Below, piece by piece: positions 42,501-56,818 of a DNA stretch of 64,000 bases. The translations under genes and the position numbers were made by a program. Below the pieces are notes generated by a model. It was given only the letters and a program-made list of their open reading frames with translations, was not told the origin of the DNA and made no database searches. Numbering within the stretch: the stretch's first letter is position 1; each line of letters starts with the position of its first letter. The stretch spans positions 712,846 to 776,845 of the forward strand of contig SIJG01000013.1 of the NCBI GenBank assembly GCA_023374025.1, given 5' to 3'. Source of the stretch: Heterodera schachtii (Eukaryota > Nematoda > Chromadorea > Rhabditida > Heteroderidae).

Positions 42501-45500
42501 GAATTAATGCATTAAAGTTTCAATGTATTATTTAGTTAAAAAATGCTTCTTTTTTTTAGGTACTCCATTTGAAGAACATAAATTTTATATTTACTATTAT
42601 GTTTATATGAATAATTAATGTATTTGATTAAATTCTTTGATATACATTACAAATAATATTGCAATATTATGAGTTTTTTGTTTTTCAATTTTATTATAGC
42701 CTGATGACAGTAAACGTTTTACAGCCCTTATTTATTGTTATCTGATTTTAAGAAAATTGATTTAAGAATTATTGATTTGTATTTATAAATAATTTTTTAA
42801 TTAGGTTATGATTTACTTCTGATTTATATTCCAAATATGTTAAAATATTATTGTGACTTATTATATTTTTTCTTCAAGTCATATAATATAAAAATTTCAT
42901 TTCTTCATTGATAATATTACCATTTATTTCATCTTTAATTTTCGGCTTTTATTTTATACTGTTTTAATTTCGAGTTTAACCTTAAAATTATTTTGTAAAA
43001 CTTGTATTCTTGATCGATTTATACAATGAATTATGGTTAATCTTTTATTTATTTATCGAATTCTTTTCATTAAGGAACTTTTTATAGTAATTGTACATAT
43101 TATATGCTTTCTTATAAATTTTTTTTTTTTGTAATTTTGACCACTTCCCATGAACCGATCGTATAAAAGAGAAAGCTAAAAAAGTTTAAAATGAATGAAT
43201 GTATTAAAAATAAATTATAAATACTAAAATTATAAAAAATAAATAAAAGATTATTATTAAATGTTAGAGAGCTCTAAGAGCAAAAAACCATTGTCAAAAA
43301 AGCAACTCATTACCATAAAAAAAAATACAAAAAATTTAAACAATGAAGAAAAATAAAAATACTTTGCCTTTAATTTTAAAAATAATCATAGTAATTAAAC
43401 AGGCTCGAATAGTCAACAGATCGTCACGAGACCAATACCATTCGAAAGCTCTTGCGATTTTCTTCAAAATGGCTCGTGTGGAAAAATTATTCATATGCGG
43501 AAAAATGCTATTTAAATAAATATTACTTAATTTAGCAAATTTAATTAAAGTAAATTTTCTTTTAACACAAGTTTCTTTCGAATTAATTACTGCCGTCGAC
43601 AAATTGTTGTATGATTAAAAATAATAAAAATATTATAATATGCTAAAAGTTAGCTTTTAAATGAATTAAAAATACTGCAATAGAAATATATTTAAATAAA
43701 ATAGTAGAAAAATTAAAAATAACAGAAAAGAAAAAAGTTTTGATAAAATAATAATTTTAAATCAAATATAATTTAAAAACACTCTAATTATTGGCAAATA
43801 TAAAAGAAAATAAAAAACATTCAAAATGAGTTTTGGCAAATTTATAGGTTTCATTAATTAACAAAAAATAATTTAAAATTCTAAAAGCATCATATTAATG
43901 AATTAAGTAATAAAAGGACTCAACCAGCAAAAAACAATTAATAAATGAAAATATTAAAAGATAATGGATGAAAATAAAAAATGAAAAAGAAGTGTGATTT
44001 AAAATTATAAGGTTCAAAAACAAGCAAAACCAAAAGGCTTTGGTTAAAAAAAAAGAGTTCGTTTCCAATAAATGAAAAAAAACAAAAATATTGGAACAAA
44101 ATACAAAAATTTTTAATTAATAATAAATGTGATATAGTCAATGTTAATTTAATCTATTAAATATTTCATTTAATTTTTAATAAAGAATTATCAAATTTAG
44201 CAATATAAATATTAAAATTATCATCCAAATCTTATTATGTTGCAAAACAATCCGTAATAATCGAGGTTTCATTTTTATCGTCAAAATTTCTAGTAATTAA
44301 TTAATTCAATGCAATTAAACATCGCAAATAAAATAATCAAGTCTCCATCATACAAATGACTCGGCGAAGATATATAGCAAAACAAAATAAATACGAAATA
44401 ATTATTTATTAATTGAGACTAAATTGTCTGAGGTTTTAATATACATTTAATAAATTATAACCTTAATTAACATCCGAATAAATGAGAAATAGTTTAATAG
44501 ATAAAAGGAATTATTAGTTTATTAGAAAATTAGCCAAAAATTGAACGAAAATGAATAAAAGAAAATAAATAAATATATAAAAATTTTCGTGTCAACGAAC
44601 CACATTCCAAATAATGAGATTTGGATTGCGATAGTAAATAAAATTTACAAATAAATAAATTAAACAAAAATTTTATTATAAACAAAAATATAAATAATTT
44701 TATTGAATTAACCTTTAAAAATTAATATCAAAGACGATCTTTGCTATAAAATAAAACTCAAAAGTAACTTAATTTATTACAAATATTAATTTTTTATTAT
44801 CCAAACTGAGTCGCACGCCGCTTTTTAGGTAACATCTATTATTCCATGCTAGATATTATATGCAAATATGAAGATAAATAAATAAATTCTAATGATTTAC
44901 TAAATTACAAAAAAATTAATTGATATCCTTAAGACTTGCATAAAGGAGTATGTTTTCATATTATAACTAATAACTTTTTAATCATATAAAATAAAAATTT
45001 TTTTACAGCTATTCTCAAAAAGAATTACTAAAATAAATTAAAAAATTAAATTAAAAATGCAAAAAATGACCTAAAAAATTCAAAAATATTTACTAATACC
45101 ATCAATAATTAGAAATCACATTTATCCGTATATATAGGCAATTAATGCCGCTGTTATTTGCGATTAAACGAATTTCAGGACTTAAAAAATAATAATTTTT
45201 AAATGAAACCTAAAAATGTTAATTGATTTATTTTGTTTAGCAAGTAAATAATTTAAATATCACCATTAAAAACGAACCAATAAGGAATTGAATGATTATT
45301 ATTATATCATTAATTTATATTCTACTGATGCCGAGATTGTACATTCTTTAATAGGCACAATAAATTAAGTTAATTTAAAAATATTTTTAAAAAGTTATGA
45401 AGAAGAATTATCCGAATATAACGAATCCCAAGATCCAATAACAATCACTTTTATTTAAAAAGATGAAACATGAATTTTTTTAAATGAATATTTTCAAAAA

Positions 45501-46449
45501 AAAAGTCATGTATGTTGAAAGATGCTATAATAACACAATAAAATTTCTAGAGCAATTTTTACGCGAATTTTTACATGTTAAATAATAATGAAAACATAAA
45601 AAATTTATTAAATTATTAGAGAGAAACTAATAATTCTTCTTAAAAATAGTTAAATATTTTATAAGAGAAATCATTTGTTCACACCACACACTTTTTATTT
45701 AAGAAAAATACAAAACATTAAAAAAGTATAACATGAAAGTTAAAAGAGCCCACAATTTTAAAAGATTCGACAATAATATGTAATTTTAATGAAATAATTC
45801 CAAATAAATAAATGAAATGAGTCATATAAACGAAAACTTATTAATATTAAAAAATATTTGCTTACATATTACATTCTTAGAATTAATCATTACATTAAAT
45901 AGCAATTAAATCAGCATTGAAACTGAATATAATAAAATTCAAAGACTTTTAGATCATATCCGAAAAGCCAATTCTGGAACATGAGAAGAACAAACTTGTG
46001 AATTATAAATTGAAGGGTATTAATATAATTCCAGTTTAATAAAAGAAAAAAATCCATAAAAACTAACACAAAATCTCGGTGAAATGAATAAACATTTTAT
46101 TTTATTGAAATATGAAAAAGATAAAATACAATAAATATGCATAAATTAATATAAAAAAAAAGCTCGACGCAATCTGACAGGTGCTCATGTGATTCGCATT
46201 AATGAATGACTTTTTGGTAATTAAAAAAGAAATGTAAAGGAAAATTATTAATTTAAGAGCTTAATAAAATGGAATCCTTAGATTTAAAAAATTAATATTA
46301 CTTTAATAAATTACTGAAAATGATACAAATAAAATAAATTCTTACACGATAGGAAAAAATTTCAAAAGTTGTAAAGATAAGGACAAAAATAAGCAAGCAT
46401 TAAATTTCTTTCTTTTTAATGAGTGATAAATTAATATTTTCAAAGTACA
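39596..46449. other. AT-rich, T-rich to 43.1 kb then A-rich, no gene seen
   Basis: No coding evidence except a weak transposase-like remnant at 43385-43510 (listed separately). Open frames such as 39481-39795 are Phe/Ile/Lys runs of low complexity. A copy of GGCAATTAATGCCGCTGTTA lies at 45137-45156. Confidence 0.55.
43385..43510 (-). pseudogene. possible decayed transposase remnant
   Basis: The minus strand reads ARAFEWYWSRDDLLTI followed by RACLI. The bases around GATCTGTTGACT resemble the N-terminal part of the Merlin transposase copy at 56,740-56,790 (DNLLTRPPCLDE). The match is short, so this is only a suggestion. Confidence 0.25.
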
Positions 46450-46860
46450 AACCAGGGCTGGGACAACTCTCGACTCTCGCCATTTTTTTGACTCTCGCCT
46501 CTCGTTTTTTAGGACGAGTGGCGAGCGATGAAAATACAACAGTAAAAATGGAATATTGAGTAGTCAGAAAAATATTAAAATTTACGCGAAAAAAATTTAA
46601 TCATTTTTTGAAAAAGTCTGTTAACAAATCTCCTCAAAATTTCAGAAAATTTTCCCTCGGCGCCTATCGGCACCGCTGAACCCTGCCCCCAATGTCCCAA
46701 AAAGTCTTTCTCTTGTAAAATTCCCGGTTGGTCCCGGGTTTTTTCGTGGTCCCGGATTCCCGGAAGAAAATCGAGGCCCCGGTCCCTGTCCCGACTTTTC
46801 TGGTCCCGATAAGTCCCGTTCCCGGTTTTTGTCAAAATTCCCGGTCCAGTGCAACTCTAT
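46450..46860 (-). repeat. GC-rich GGGAC/CCGGGA repeat region
   Basis: Two parts: a hairpin at about 46,493-46,525 (CTCGCCTCTCGT against ACGAGTGGCGAG, one mismatch), and 46,640-46,850 with many copies of GTCCCG/CCCGG words, in minus orientation GGGACC and CCGGGAA. Probably a short non-autonomous element with internal low-complexity repeats. The overlapping open frames are products of these repeats. Confidence 0.55.
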
Positions 46861-49800
46861 AATTTAACCTAATATTCTTTGAAAATTTAAGCATTTTTGA
46901 TACAAATTCTGTAAAACCCATTGGCTAAAACTACAAGTTTTCGTCATTTTCTTGAAGAAAATCTGTCAACAAATCCGAAGTAAATTTTCAAAATAATAAA
47001 CATTTATCGATTTAAAAATTAAATTCACCGAAATATGAATTCAGTTTTATTAAAATTGAATATTTTTTGTTTGTTTTTAAGTATAATATTATTTATGATT
47101 AAAATTTATAGCTTGAGACATAAATTTTAAGCAATTTTAGCATGTTAAATTTTAAATTTAAATAATTGAAATATCGAATATTTAACCTTGCTATAATTAT
47201 TTTATTGCCATATTTAATTATATTTTCGATAATTTATTTTTATAATGCATAAAATAAATAGAATTTTTTAGATTGTTTATGAGTGTCGGATTTTTTTATT
47301 GGACATTCACTTTTAAAAAAGTTAATGAGAAATTATAAATTGTAAAATTTATATTATTAATTTTAAGTTCGGCTGATGAATTAATTCATTCTGGGAAAAT
47401 TCATGAAAAATAATGAACGGAAATAAAATGGAAATGAAACTTGACAAAAATAAGCAATTATTTTGATTTGGGCCAAAACCTTGAATTCTATTTATGAAAA
47501 ATATTTTTGTTTGATAAAAGTCATTATTTAGTTATTGTATATTTGCGCTTGACCCAAATCTCGAGCTAACAAACAAATTAGCTGTACCTACAATGAATTT
47601 ATTTAATTTAAAATTAATATTGGATTTTTACTCAAATATCAATAACTAAAATTTTTGGTTAATACTTATCACTGTTGATTTTATTTTTACCATTTATTTT
47701 TGATTAAATATATTATTTCATTTTAACTAATAAAAGAAAAAATATTTCATTGCAACGCAACATGAATTCGAACGATGTCTTAAGCACAATAGTTGTATAA
47801 AAAAATATTATTATATAATTTATTTTGTAAGAATCTAATTCTGTTGTTCAATGTATATTAAGTAATTATGTTTCTTCTATATATATATAATATTTGTGTT
47901 CCTCATATAATTATACTATACTGACATGCTTTATATTATTAATTCTCCTTTTTGTAACGTTTGAATTTAAATCTAATACATGTGTGAAGAAAGATTTCAA
48001 TTTATTTCTAAATTAATTATTAATTTAGAATTTTATTTAAAAATAATTTTAAAATTTCATTTACATTTTACATATTAATATTTAAAATATAAACATAAAT
48101 TATCCCCTAGTACCAACTTGAACGCAGAGCCAACTTGACTTTTTATTATACAAAAGAATTTTTATAGAATGTTTTTTGTTTTAACTTGCATTAATTATTT
48201 CATCACTTTAGTAATACATTACTTACTTTTATCAATTTAGATAAAAGTTTTCAAAAATCAGGCTTTGTAATATATGTTGCTAAAAATTATTTTAATCTAT
48301 TGCAATTCCTTATTGATACATTGTATTAGAATTGTTTTTTTGTGATTAATTTATTTATTTCAAACGTGTAAACTTTATGAAAATAAAAGGCGAAAAATTA
48401 CATTGCTATTATAATACATATTTATTTAAATAAGCATTCATTTTTCTTTTTTTTTTGTTAAATTATATTAAACCATTTCAAAATATTATTTATATTTTTC
48501 ATTTATAAATTTATTTTGTCTTTTATTTATTTATTGGATAATTGATTTTAATTTTTTATTGACAATTTTCACAATTTATAAAACGAAAATTATTATGCTT
48601 CCGTGAAAAATGATGTTGAGGCCATTTAATATCTGATGTAGTCTGTTTTTATCAATTTATTTATTTATTGCTTTTGTTTGATATGTTTTTATGTTTTATG
48701 CTTCTCATTTCTTAAACCAAATCACTTGCAAACTTAAATAATTTCTTTTGTCTTCTTATTTAGTTTTCTTTATTTTTCTAGTTTGGAGCTCCAATTAACT
48801 GTTTCGGTAAACTCCAATTTAAATTTGATTGGTGTTAACATTATAATTAATTTTTTAAAGCAATAAATGTCCTTTTATTAAGAGATTCTTACAATGGTTA
48901 TATTAAGCTCATAATAATTAATAATGTTTTGCATAGAGTGTTATAACTTTAATAATTAAAAATAAATGTTTTTAGATGTATAATATAGAATTTTTAATGT
49001 TTTCCAATTATTTTCAAATAACTTGTCTTTTTTGAAAATTTTATTAAAAAATTGTTAAATAAAATAACGCTCTTTGACTCATTGTAAATAATTCATTTTG
49101 ACAAATGGAATATTTGTTATACATTTTTATAAACTGAAAAATGATTTTAATATTTATTAATTAAGTTAAGAATTGGAAAATATTGAAATATAATTCTAAA
49201 CTTTCAAAATTCTTCAAAGAGATTAAAAAAAGAAATGCAGGGCCATTTAGAGAGAGCTACGATTAAATGTATCAAAAATAATTTTAAAATAAACTGACAA
49301 ATAAACTGTACTTTTTGATGTTACAGAAAGAGAACCGAATAAAAATTGAAACATAATATTTAAGATTAAAGCAAAAATTAATCAAAAAATTATTCGATAG
49401 AATAAGAAGAATTTATTTTGCACGTTAAAATAAAAGTAATAAAAAAAATTAATAAAAAAGTAAAAAACACTTAGATTATTTTAAAACTATTATATTAGTA
49501 TTAATTACGCGTCAACATGACCGGGACAAAAAGTTTAACCCATTGCCCATTTGTTTTGTGAAATTTAAATAATTAAAACTCATAATAATTAATCTTTGGT
49601 ACTGAATGAAAAATGCCTAATAAGAAAATTATAGCAAAAACAAAACTTTTACTTAAATTGAAATTGGAATGAGTAAATAATGTTTTATAAAAAAATGAAT
49701 AAATTCAATTTTTTTTTTTGAGGAGACGAGAGGTGCAACGAGTCACATTTTTATAATTGTATTACAAATTTACTATAAAATATAAAAACTAATAAGATTA

Positions 49801-49925
49801 GAAATTTACTAAAATTAATTAAGAACTTTGAACAAAATATTATTATTTATTTATTTTTTGTTTAAAAGTGAAGAACGGATCTTTCGCTAACAAATTTTAA
49901 CAATTATGTATATATAGAAGCTGCT
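46861..49925. other. AT-rich, no gene seen
   Basis: T-rich on the plus strand to about 49.0 kb, then A-rich. Nothing recognisable. Confidence 0.55.
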
Positions 49926-50742
49926 TATGCTAATTTTAAAGTTGCAAACCAAAAATTTTAAAAACACGGGATTCGAACCCGGGCCCCCCTCCCCTGGCGC
50001 CCCCAGCACTTACCACTTGACCAACCGGTTTTCAAGCGAAAAAATTACTTTGACTTTTCAAAATTTTTTTTATATCATTCGATAGCTCTTAAAAAGTTAC
50101 ATCCCAATTGTGCCCTGCGTTTTTCGATGGGACAAATATAAAAAAAGTTATTAGCAAAAAACGAAAATTTTTCGAGGGGGCCTAGCTCGAAAATTTCTGA
50201 AAATTTTTAAAATTTTAAAAACTCACCTGATAGAGCTCGTTGAGCTCTACAAAAAAGCCGCTTACACCGACCTCCTCCCATCAAAAGCCGGCGAGTTATT
50301 CGCCGGCGCTGAAATGGCCCAAAAAAGTATGCAATTTTTAGTCAGTTTTTCGGAAAAACTGGTAGGCCCTAGGGGTTCGGTGAAGAAGCAAAAAATGTGC
50401 CAAACATTCCAACTTAAAATCCTATGGGAACGGATTTTTCATTTAGGCCTTTAAAAATTTTTGAATCCAAAAAACCGCAAAAAAAAATTTAAAAAAGTGA
50501 CTTTTCGGCGCCTGGCGCTCAGTTGGCCCTCGGAGCGAAAAATCTAGTTTTCCTGAATGCGCCTCAAAAAGTTGTCCCCAAGGTCGAAATTTCGAACCCC
50601 TCCCTGCAAACCGTAAGGAGATTTTGTTTTTGCAAATAAAGATTGACAATTGAACAATTTTTATAAAGAATCCTCATTTTTGAAATAAAGATCATTGAAT
50701 GCTAATTTTAAATTTGCAAAACAAAAATTTTAAAAAGCAAAG
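49926..50742 (-). mobile_element. short non-autonomous element with tRNA-like head and long flanking direct repeats
   Basis: ATGCTAATTTTAAA followed by TTGCAAA and CAAAAATTTTAAAAA occurs at 49927-49966 and again at 50699-50738 with about three differences. Between the copies lie about 730 bp that are GC-richer and hold a tRNA-like sequence at one end, on the minus strand. This suggests a tRNA-derived SINE or similar insertion with an unusually long duplication. Confidence 0.6.
49966..50033 (-). tRNA. tRNA-derived sequence, RNA polymerase III promoter boxes
   Basis: The minus strand has an A-box-like TTGGTCAAGTGG and, about 40 bases on, a B box GGTTCGAATCC with a four-pair T stem. Acceptor pairing is poor and the anticodon region is G-rich, so this is more likely the head of a SINE than a working tRNA gene. 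Confidence 0.5.
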
Positions 50743-53700
50743 AAGCTGAAGAAAAAAATCTTACAGATTGCAAAGGTCATTTTATTTAACAATAAAACAA
50801 ACAAAAATAGAATTAAAAAAATAAAATAACAGGGTATGAACCATTTGGATTTCACATTGATGCCATGCATTTCAATTGAAAAATGCCGGACAAGAGAATT
50901 ATAATTAATTTTTTATTCTTATAGACCAAAAAATTTCAAAAATGTTAAAAGTTTGAGGTCAATTTTCAAATAAGTAAAATAAACAAAATTAATAAAATTA
51001 TAAAGGACCCTTTTAAAGATTTATTAAAAATGTGAATCTTCATAATTTTTAATTACATCTTATGATAATTTAAATTATAAATCAATGTTGCTAAACTTAA
51101 TTTTGTTTTAAATATTTAAAATTTCAAATTTATTTGGGGTTAAATTTTTTTTTGAAAAAAAATATAATTTATATATTCCGAATTAAATTATAAATTTTAA
51201 AATATAAAAATAAAATCACTTAATAGAACTATGATATTTTTTAATATAAACAATTTATTAAATAAAAAAGTCATTAAATAAATAATACAAGTCAACAAAA
51301 TTGAAAAAGTTTGGGGAAATTTGTAATTCGTATGAATTTGGTCCAGGCAATCTTCGAATGAAACATATAATTAAAAAAAAGTAAAATGAGAATTTACGAA
51401 ATTTTATTGACAAAAATACCTATTGTGAACTAAATCTATCAAAATGACTATATAAGGAATGCCGACCCGATGAAGTCTATCTTAAGAGACGGGGTTCCAT
51501 TTACAAAACAAATTATTTTTCGCTCAGCATAAAGCAGAAACGTACAAAACACATAAAAAAATTAAAATATTTCCATGTCCATGTCAGTCAATTTCATAAT
51601 TTAATCATTAATTAAATCAATTTTATTGTTATAAAAAATTAAATAATCAAAATCTAAATAAATTTGATTTTAAGTTAATATACTAAAATGAAAAACATAT
51701 AATATAAATTCAAATAGGAAAAAAGTTTCTAAATAAAAATAAGTATCTAAAATATTTGCTTGAAAACTAAATATACGAGATTTTTATCTCAAAATACATA
51801 TTTTATTTTAGAAATATAAATAATATTTTTAAAGTTTATCAGATAACATGTTACAAAATGCATTTATTCAAAAAGTAAAAATACTTAAACGATATTAATA
51901 TTCATTCTAACCATCAATTTAATTGATATTTAATAAAACTAAAGTTATATTGGTGAATTTAGGTTAAATTTTACATTGATAAATCAAAATTATTGAAAAA
52001 TCCTTAATAATATCACAAGAATTAATAATTCGGAAATGGTTTGCGAATTTTAATATTTAATTTATAATATATATAAAATTTATTGGAGCCTAAAATTATA
52101 AACGGCATAAATAAAAATTGTAAAAGCATAAAAAATATATAATTAGATTTATTTCCAAAATGCTACCTTAATGGAAAATTCAAAAAATTGCAACCCACAA
52201 CAGTATGGAACTATCCACCACTGTCTATTCAAGTAAATCTAAGTATTTATTATACATTCAAATAAATAAATTTTAAGCTCGGAAGTCAAATAAAAAAAAA
52301 AGAAATGTTTCATTTATTTGGACAAAATAAATTGAAACTAATTATAAGACTTTAAAATTGCTACTAAATTTTCTAATATATGGAAAGGAATGATTTTAGC
52401 ATAATATTAAGCTTGTTTGGAGAGCGTGAGTTGCTTTAAAAAATAAATTTAAACTTATGAAGTCAGTTTTTTTTTCGAAAAAACACATAAATTAATAATT
52501 ACCTAAAAACAAATACCTAGGCTATAAAAAATTAAAAATATTGGTCTATTAATTTAAATATGACTATAAAATTTCATTAGAATTTAAAGAATATTAGTAA
52601 TAATAAAAAAATAGAAGATAAATTATGAGTAAAGAAATTTAAAAATAAAGAATAATTTTAAATGAATAATTTTAAATATTTCATAATGATGATAATAAAA
52701 CTGAAGTATATTAAAATGCTGATAATTACGATTTCATTGTGTAAATATTTTATTTGGGAAATAGCATAAACAAATCAAAGATGGTAAATTTTAAAATTTT
52801 TAGTTGAATTTTAATTAAAAAAACGAAATCAATAGTTATTTAATCAATAGTTATTTAAAACGAATAATTGTATTCTAATTTTTTAGAATTTAAATTTCAA
52901 GGAGTAAAAATAAAACAATGATAAATAGTAATTTGTATATTTTAATATGAATTACAGCAACTAAATTAAAAAAAGTTTAATACAAAGATAGATGTCAAGC
53001 TTCTAAATTATAATTCTCTTTGGATGTTGATTCTCTATTTAGTTAATAAATTAAAAAATACTTTGATATTTTAAAATCAAGTCATAATTGTTAACAATTT
53101 TCATTGGTGATATAAAGTGAATCGTATAAAATTGGTATTACAATAATATTGTAGTTTGAATAAATAATTTAAAAATGAAGATAAATAAAAAATATAACGC
53201 TTTAATGGGTTTTCTGGATGAAAAATGCTTATATAAAATTTATTTCAAAAGATTAAATTAGATCCATATAATTATTTGTGCTTTTAATAAAATTTAACTA
53301 AACCAAAAATGAATCATTTAAAAAAAAGAAAAATTAAAACAAGTAAAATCAGACATTAAGTTCTTTTAAATCTAAATCTTCTGTATAATCATGAAGAAAT
53401 GTTATAATTACCTCAATATAAAACTAATTATATTAATCAATAAAAAGAAACAACTTGGGACAATTTATAAAGACGGAAGAGAGTTTATTATAAGTTGATT
53501 TAATTAAAATGATCATTTTAAAAATTGCTACATTAAGCAAAATGTAAGTAATTTTTTATATAGAAAAGCAATTAATAATTACAAAATACCAAATATGATA
53601 AAAAAAACCATTAAAATAAAATCTGAATTCGACAACATGCAATTAAAATAAAAAATAACAAAAACAAAATAATTACAATATCAAATTTACCATTAATAAT

Positions 53701-55716
53701 TTATAGAAAATAATATATCATAACCCAAACTACACCAAATACAACACTCCTCTATAATCAAGCGCATCAAAACACGATCGTATGTCAATTAAAGATTTTC
53801 TACAATTAAAATGAATAATTTTAAAGAAAACATGAAATATAATCAAAGTGTAATCACGAAATAAAATTATAAAGGTAAAACAAAAAAGAATATAATAAAA
53901 CACACAAATATAATTTTAATATTTGACTATCTACAGCCAATTGATCTAGTGACGAAGAAGTATATAAATAAATAATTATTTGGAAATATACTTAAATGTC
54001 ACAAAAGCTTATGTTAAATTGTACTTGTAGTTTGGGTTTGCAGATATAAAATAAAATAAATATTTCATTTATCGTATAGTAAATTTCAATTTTGTCATTA
54101 CAAAATTACATATTCTTGTTAATTTATTTATTCTGATATGTGAATGTTTATTAGAGCAATTTCCGCATATAATGCATAAATTCTAAATTATACTCGTAGC
54201 TCGAATGTGATAAAATTCATAATAATAAAAAAATTATTTACTTACGTGTTTATTTTTTAAATAATTTGCATTTTAACGCCCTATCAGGAATTTGCTTTTA
54301 AGCTTTATGTTTTTTAATAAAAATAGTTAACCAAAAAGAAAGTGTTTGTTTATTTAATAATTAAAATTATTTAATGATCAAAAATGAAATATTAATAGTA
54401 TCGTTTGGTATTTATCGGCATATTTCTACTATTTTATAACTTTTAGAATGTCACCATTATTTTTCAATTTGATAGATCATTAAATTTAATGCAGAGAAAC
54501 GAAAAATGATGACCAACTTGGTACAAATACTTTTTGATTATTCTTTCTTTGTGGTTTGTATTGCATTGTTCAAATATTGATTAATTAATAATTTATTTCT
54601 GATAAATTTTAAGGCGAATCAATTTAGGTTACTTTTATTTATTTTTTGATGAAGAATTTTGTTTAAATTATTCAAAACAAATGATTATTTTTAAATTTAT
54701 TATTATTCATTTATGTCGCACCTGCTATATAAAATTTATTTATATTTTATTTTAATTCCTATTTCAATTTACCACGTTCGCGGTAGTGAGTGTCGAATTT
54801 CTTGCAACTTTACTTATTTTATGTTTGTATTAAATAGTTAATTTTATAAATTGTATTAGGAACACATTAAATTATATTTATTTGATTTTAATTATTATAT
54901 ATTTATTCATTTTGAAATACGATATTTTTTTCTTCTTGTCTCTTTAATATCCTAAACTTACATTTTCTTAATAGAATTAAAATTTCTTATTTTGCGTTAC
55001 AATATGTATGCAAAGAATGGAGTATAAAAACTATTAAAATTAAATCATTTCATTGTAAATATCTATAAATTCACATAAATATATATTACTAATTTAAAAG
55101 GAATTTATTTCAATAATTTTATTATAAAAAATATTAGAATATCCTTCAATTATCTCAATACGTAAATGAAAAGTAATAAATATTAATAAACTAGTTCATA
55201 ACAAACCAATGTTTATATAAATTTAAATATTGTTTTAAAGCTTTTAATTTTTCAGTGTTTGTTTTAAATTTAATTTATTGTTTTAAAAAATAATGATCAA
55301 TTAATGATATTTAAATTTTTATAAAAAAATAAGAATTTTACAATTCGATTTTTTTGGGTTTCTATAAAAATATTTTGAAAACAAATTGTTGATTATATTT
55401 TAAATTTTTAATATGACTATCAAATTAAAAAATTTCTTGCAGTAATTAAAGCATTAATTTAAACATTCAATAAATCTTCATAAAGACAAGAAAATGAATC
55501 CTGTCCAAGATATTAATCTCTTGAACGTTAATTACTCATCAATATCCTTACACAATAGAAATTTTATCGAAACCCGTCTTAAGTGCTTTGTATAATCGTA
55601 TATGATTATTGGTTCATCCAAATAAAAAAGCCTTTAAAAATAATACATTTAATGCTTTCGTATTTAAATGTAAAACTTAATTTATAACATAAAAAATTAA
55701 TATTTTCATAAAAATA
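50743..55716. other. AT-rich, no gene seen
   Basis: A-rich on the plus strand to 54.0 kb and T-rich from 54.05 to 55.3 kb. A 23-base match to inverted repeat A (CGTGAGTTGCTTTAAAAAAT...) occurs at about 52,425. No coding evidence. Confidence 0.55.
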
Positions 55717-55724
55717 ATATTTTT

Positions 55725-55810
55725 GGCGCTAGTTGCAAAGAGGACATTTTTGAAAAATTTTTCACTTTTTTTTTTGCCTATTTTTTTTTAAATTTTTATT
55801 TACACATAAT
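55725..55810 (+). repeat. Merlin terminal inverted repeat, left
   Basis: About 80 bp nearly perfectly matching, inverted, the other end; differences are mainly in T/A run lengths. Confidence 0.9.
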
Positions 55811-55932
55811 GATAATATTAAGCATTAACAGCAAAATTATGGCGAATAAAAGTATAATTAAAACGAAGGAGATCACAGAAAGCATTAATAATAGTTTTTC
55901 TTTTAGCCCTAGCATTAAGTCGAAAAATTTGT

Positions 55933-56810
55933 TCACACATGTATGAATTCGTTAAATTTGTACTGGTTCCATGAATTCTTTTTTCTTTTCGTCTTTTGTT
56001 TCAATTGAGCCCAGAGTCCTTCACATTTATTTGTGTTGACGTTGAATTCGGTGCCGTCCGGGAGCATGACAATTTTTGAGAAGCCACCACCAGTCGATTT
56101 TTTGTGTCTGATGAGCATGTGTTCATATTGTGGTAAGTGAAAAGACAGTTTCAGGTACGCCGGCCACTCGTCGCTGATTATCACTGATTATCAGTTTGTA
56201 TAACGTCTTCTTTTTTCGGTCTTTCACAGCTACGCAAACGCTTGGCCTCCTAAAATTAATTTTTACAATGTTTTTTTGGTCATTTTTTTACCTTTCTTAC
56301 GTTCGATTGCCCCAAAAAACCATTTGCTGCAGCCTTTTTTTGGCTTACCACGGTTGTGTTTTGCTTCACCCAGCACGTCTCGTCCATCTCCACCACGTCG
56401 TTCACACCGCCAATTTTTTGTTGTTGATCCTCCGTCCACATTTATATTAGAGTCCACATCTGAGCAACATTTAAAATGCTGTTGTGGAAAAAACTTTCAT
56501 CACGAATGGATTTATTGACCGAACAATCTGAGCAATTCCACTAAAAACTTCATTTAAAAAATCTAAAACTTGTGCTTTACCCAAAAACCATCTTATTGGT
56601 GATGTTTCTTTGAAGTGACATTTTGTTAAAGCATTTCTTACACTCAATTTGGTTTTTGATAAGTCCATGATAAGCCAGAAATTGTAAAAATTTCCTCAGA
56701 ATTCTGCTTGTAAATCCAACGTAAATTGATTTCGTCCAAACAAGGTGGCCGAGTCAACAGATTGTCACAATCAATTATTAAGTAACGTGAAATGCGTATT
56801 ATCTGTTTTA
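55933..56810 (-). pseudogene. Merlin (ISXO2-like) transposase, decayed
   Basis: Would cut and insert the element. Pieces in order on the minus strand: DNLLTRPPCLDEINL (about 56,790-56,740); RWFLGKAQVLDFLNEVFSG; VEMDET with the first catalytic Asp (near 56,390); KHNRGKPKKGCSKWFFGAIERKK; then, after a possible 43-nt intron, VAVKDRKKKTLYKLIISD; and IISDEWPAYL with the second Asp, ending NTNKCEGLWAQLK. The pieces lie in different frames: one change falls between VEMDET and KHNRGK, and a tandem duplication of TGATAATCAG near 56,180-56,200 causes another. No ATG-to-stop frame survives. Confidence 0.88.
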
Positions 56811-56818
56811 AAAACAAA

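Noticed and set aside
46575..46854. Open frames in the GGGAC repeat
   Set aside because: Translation of a low-complexity repeat; no homology.
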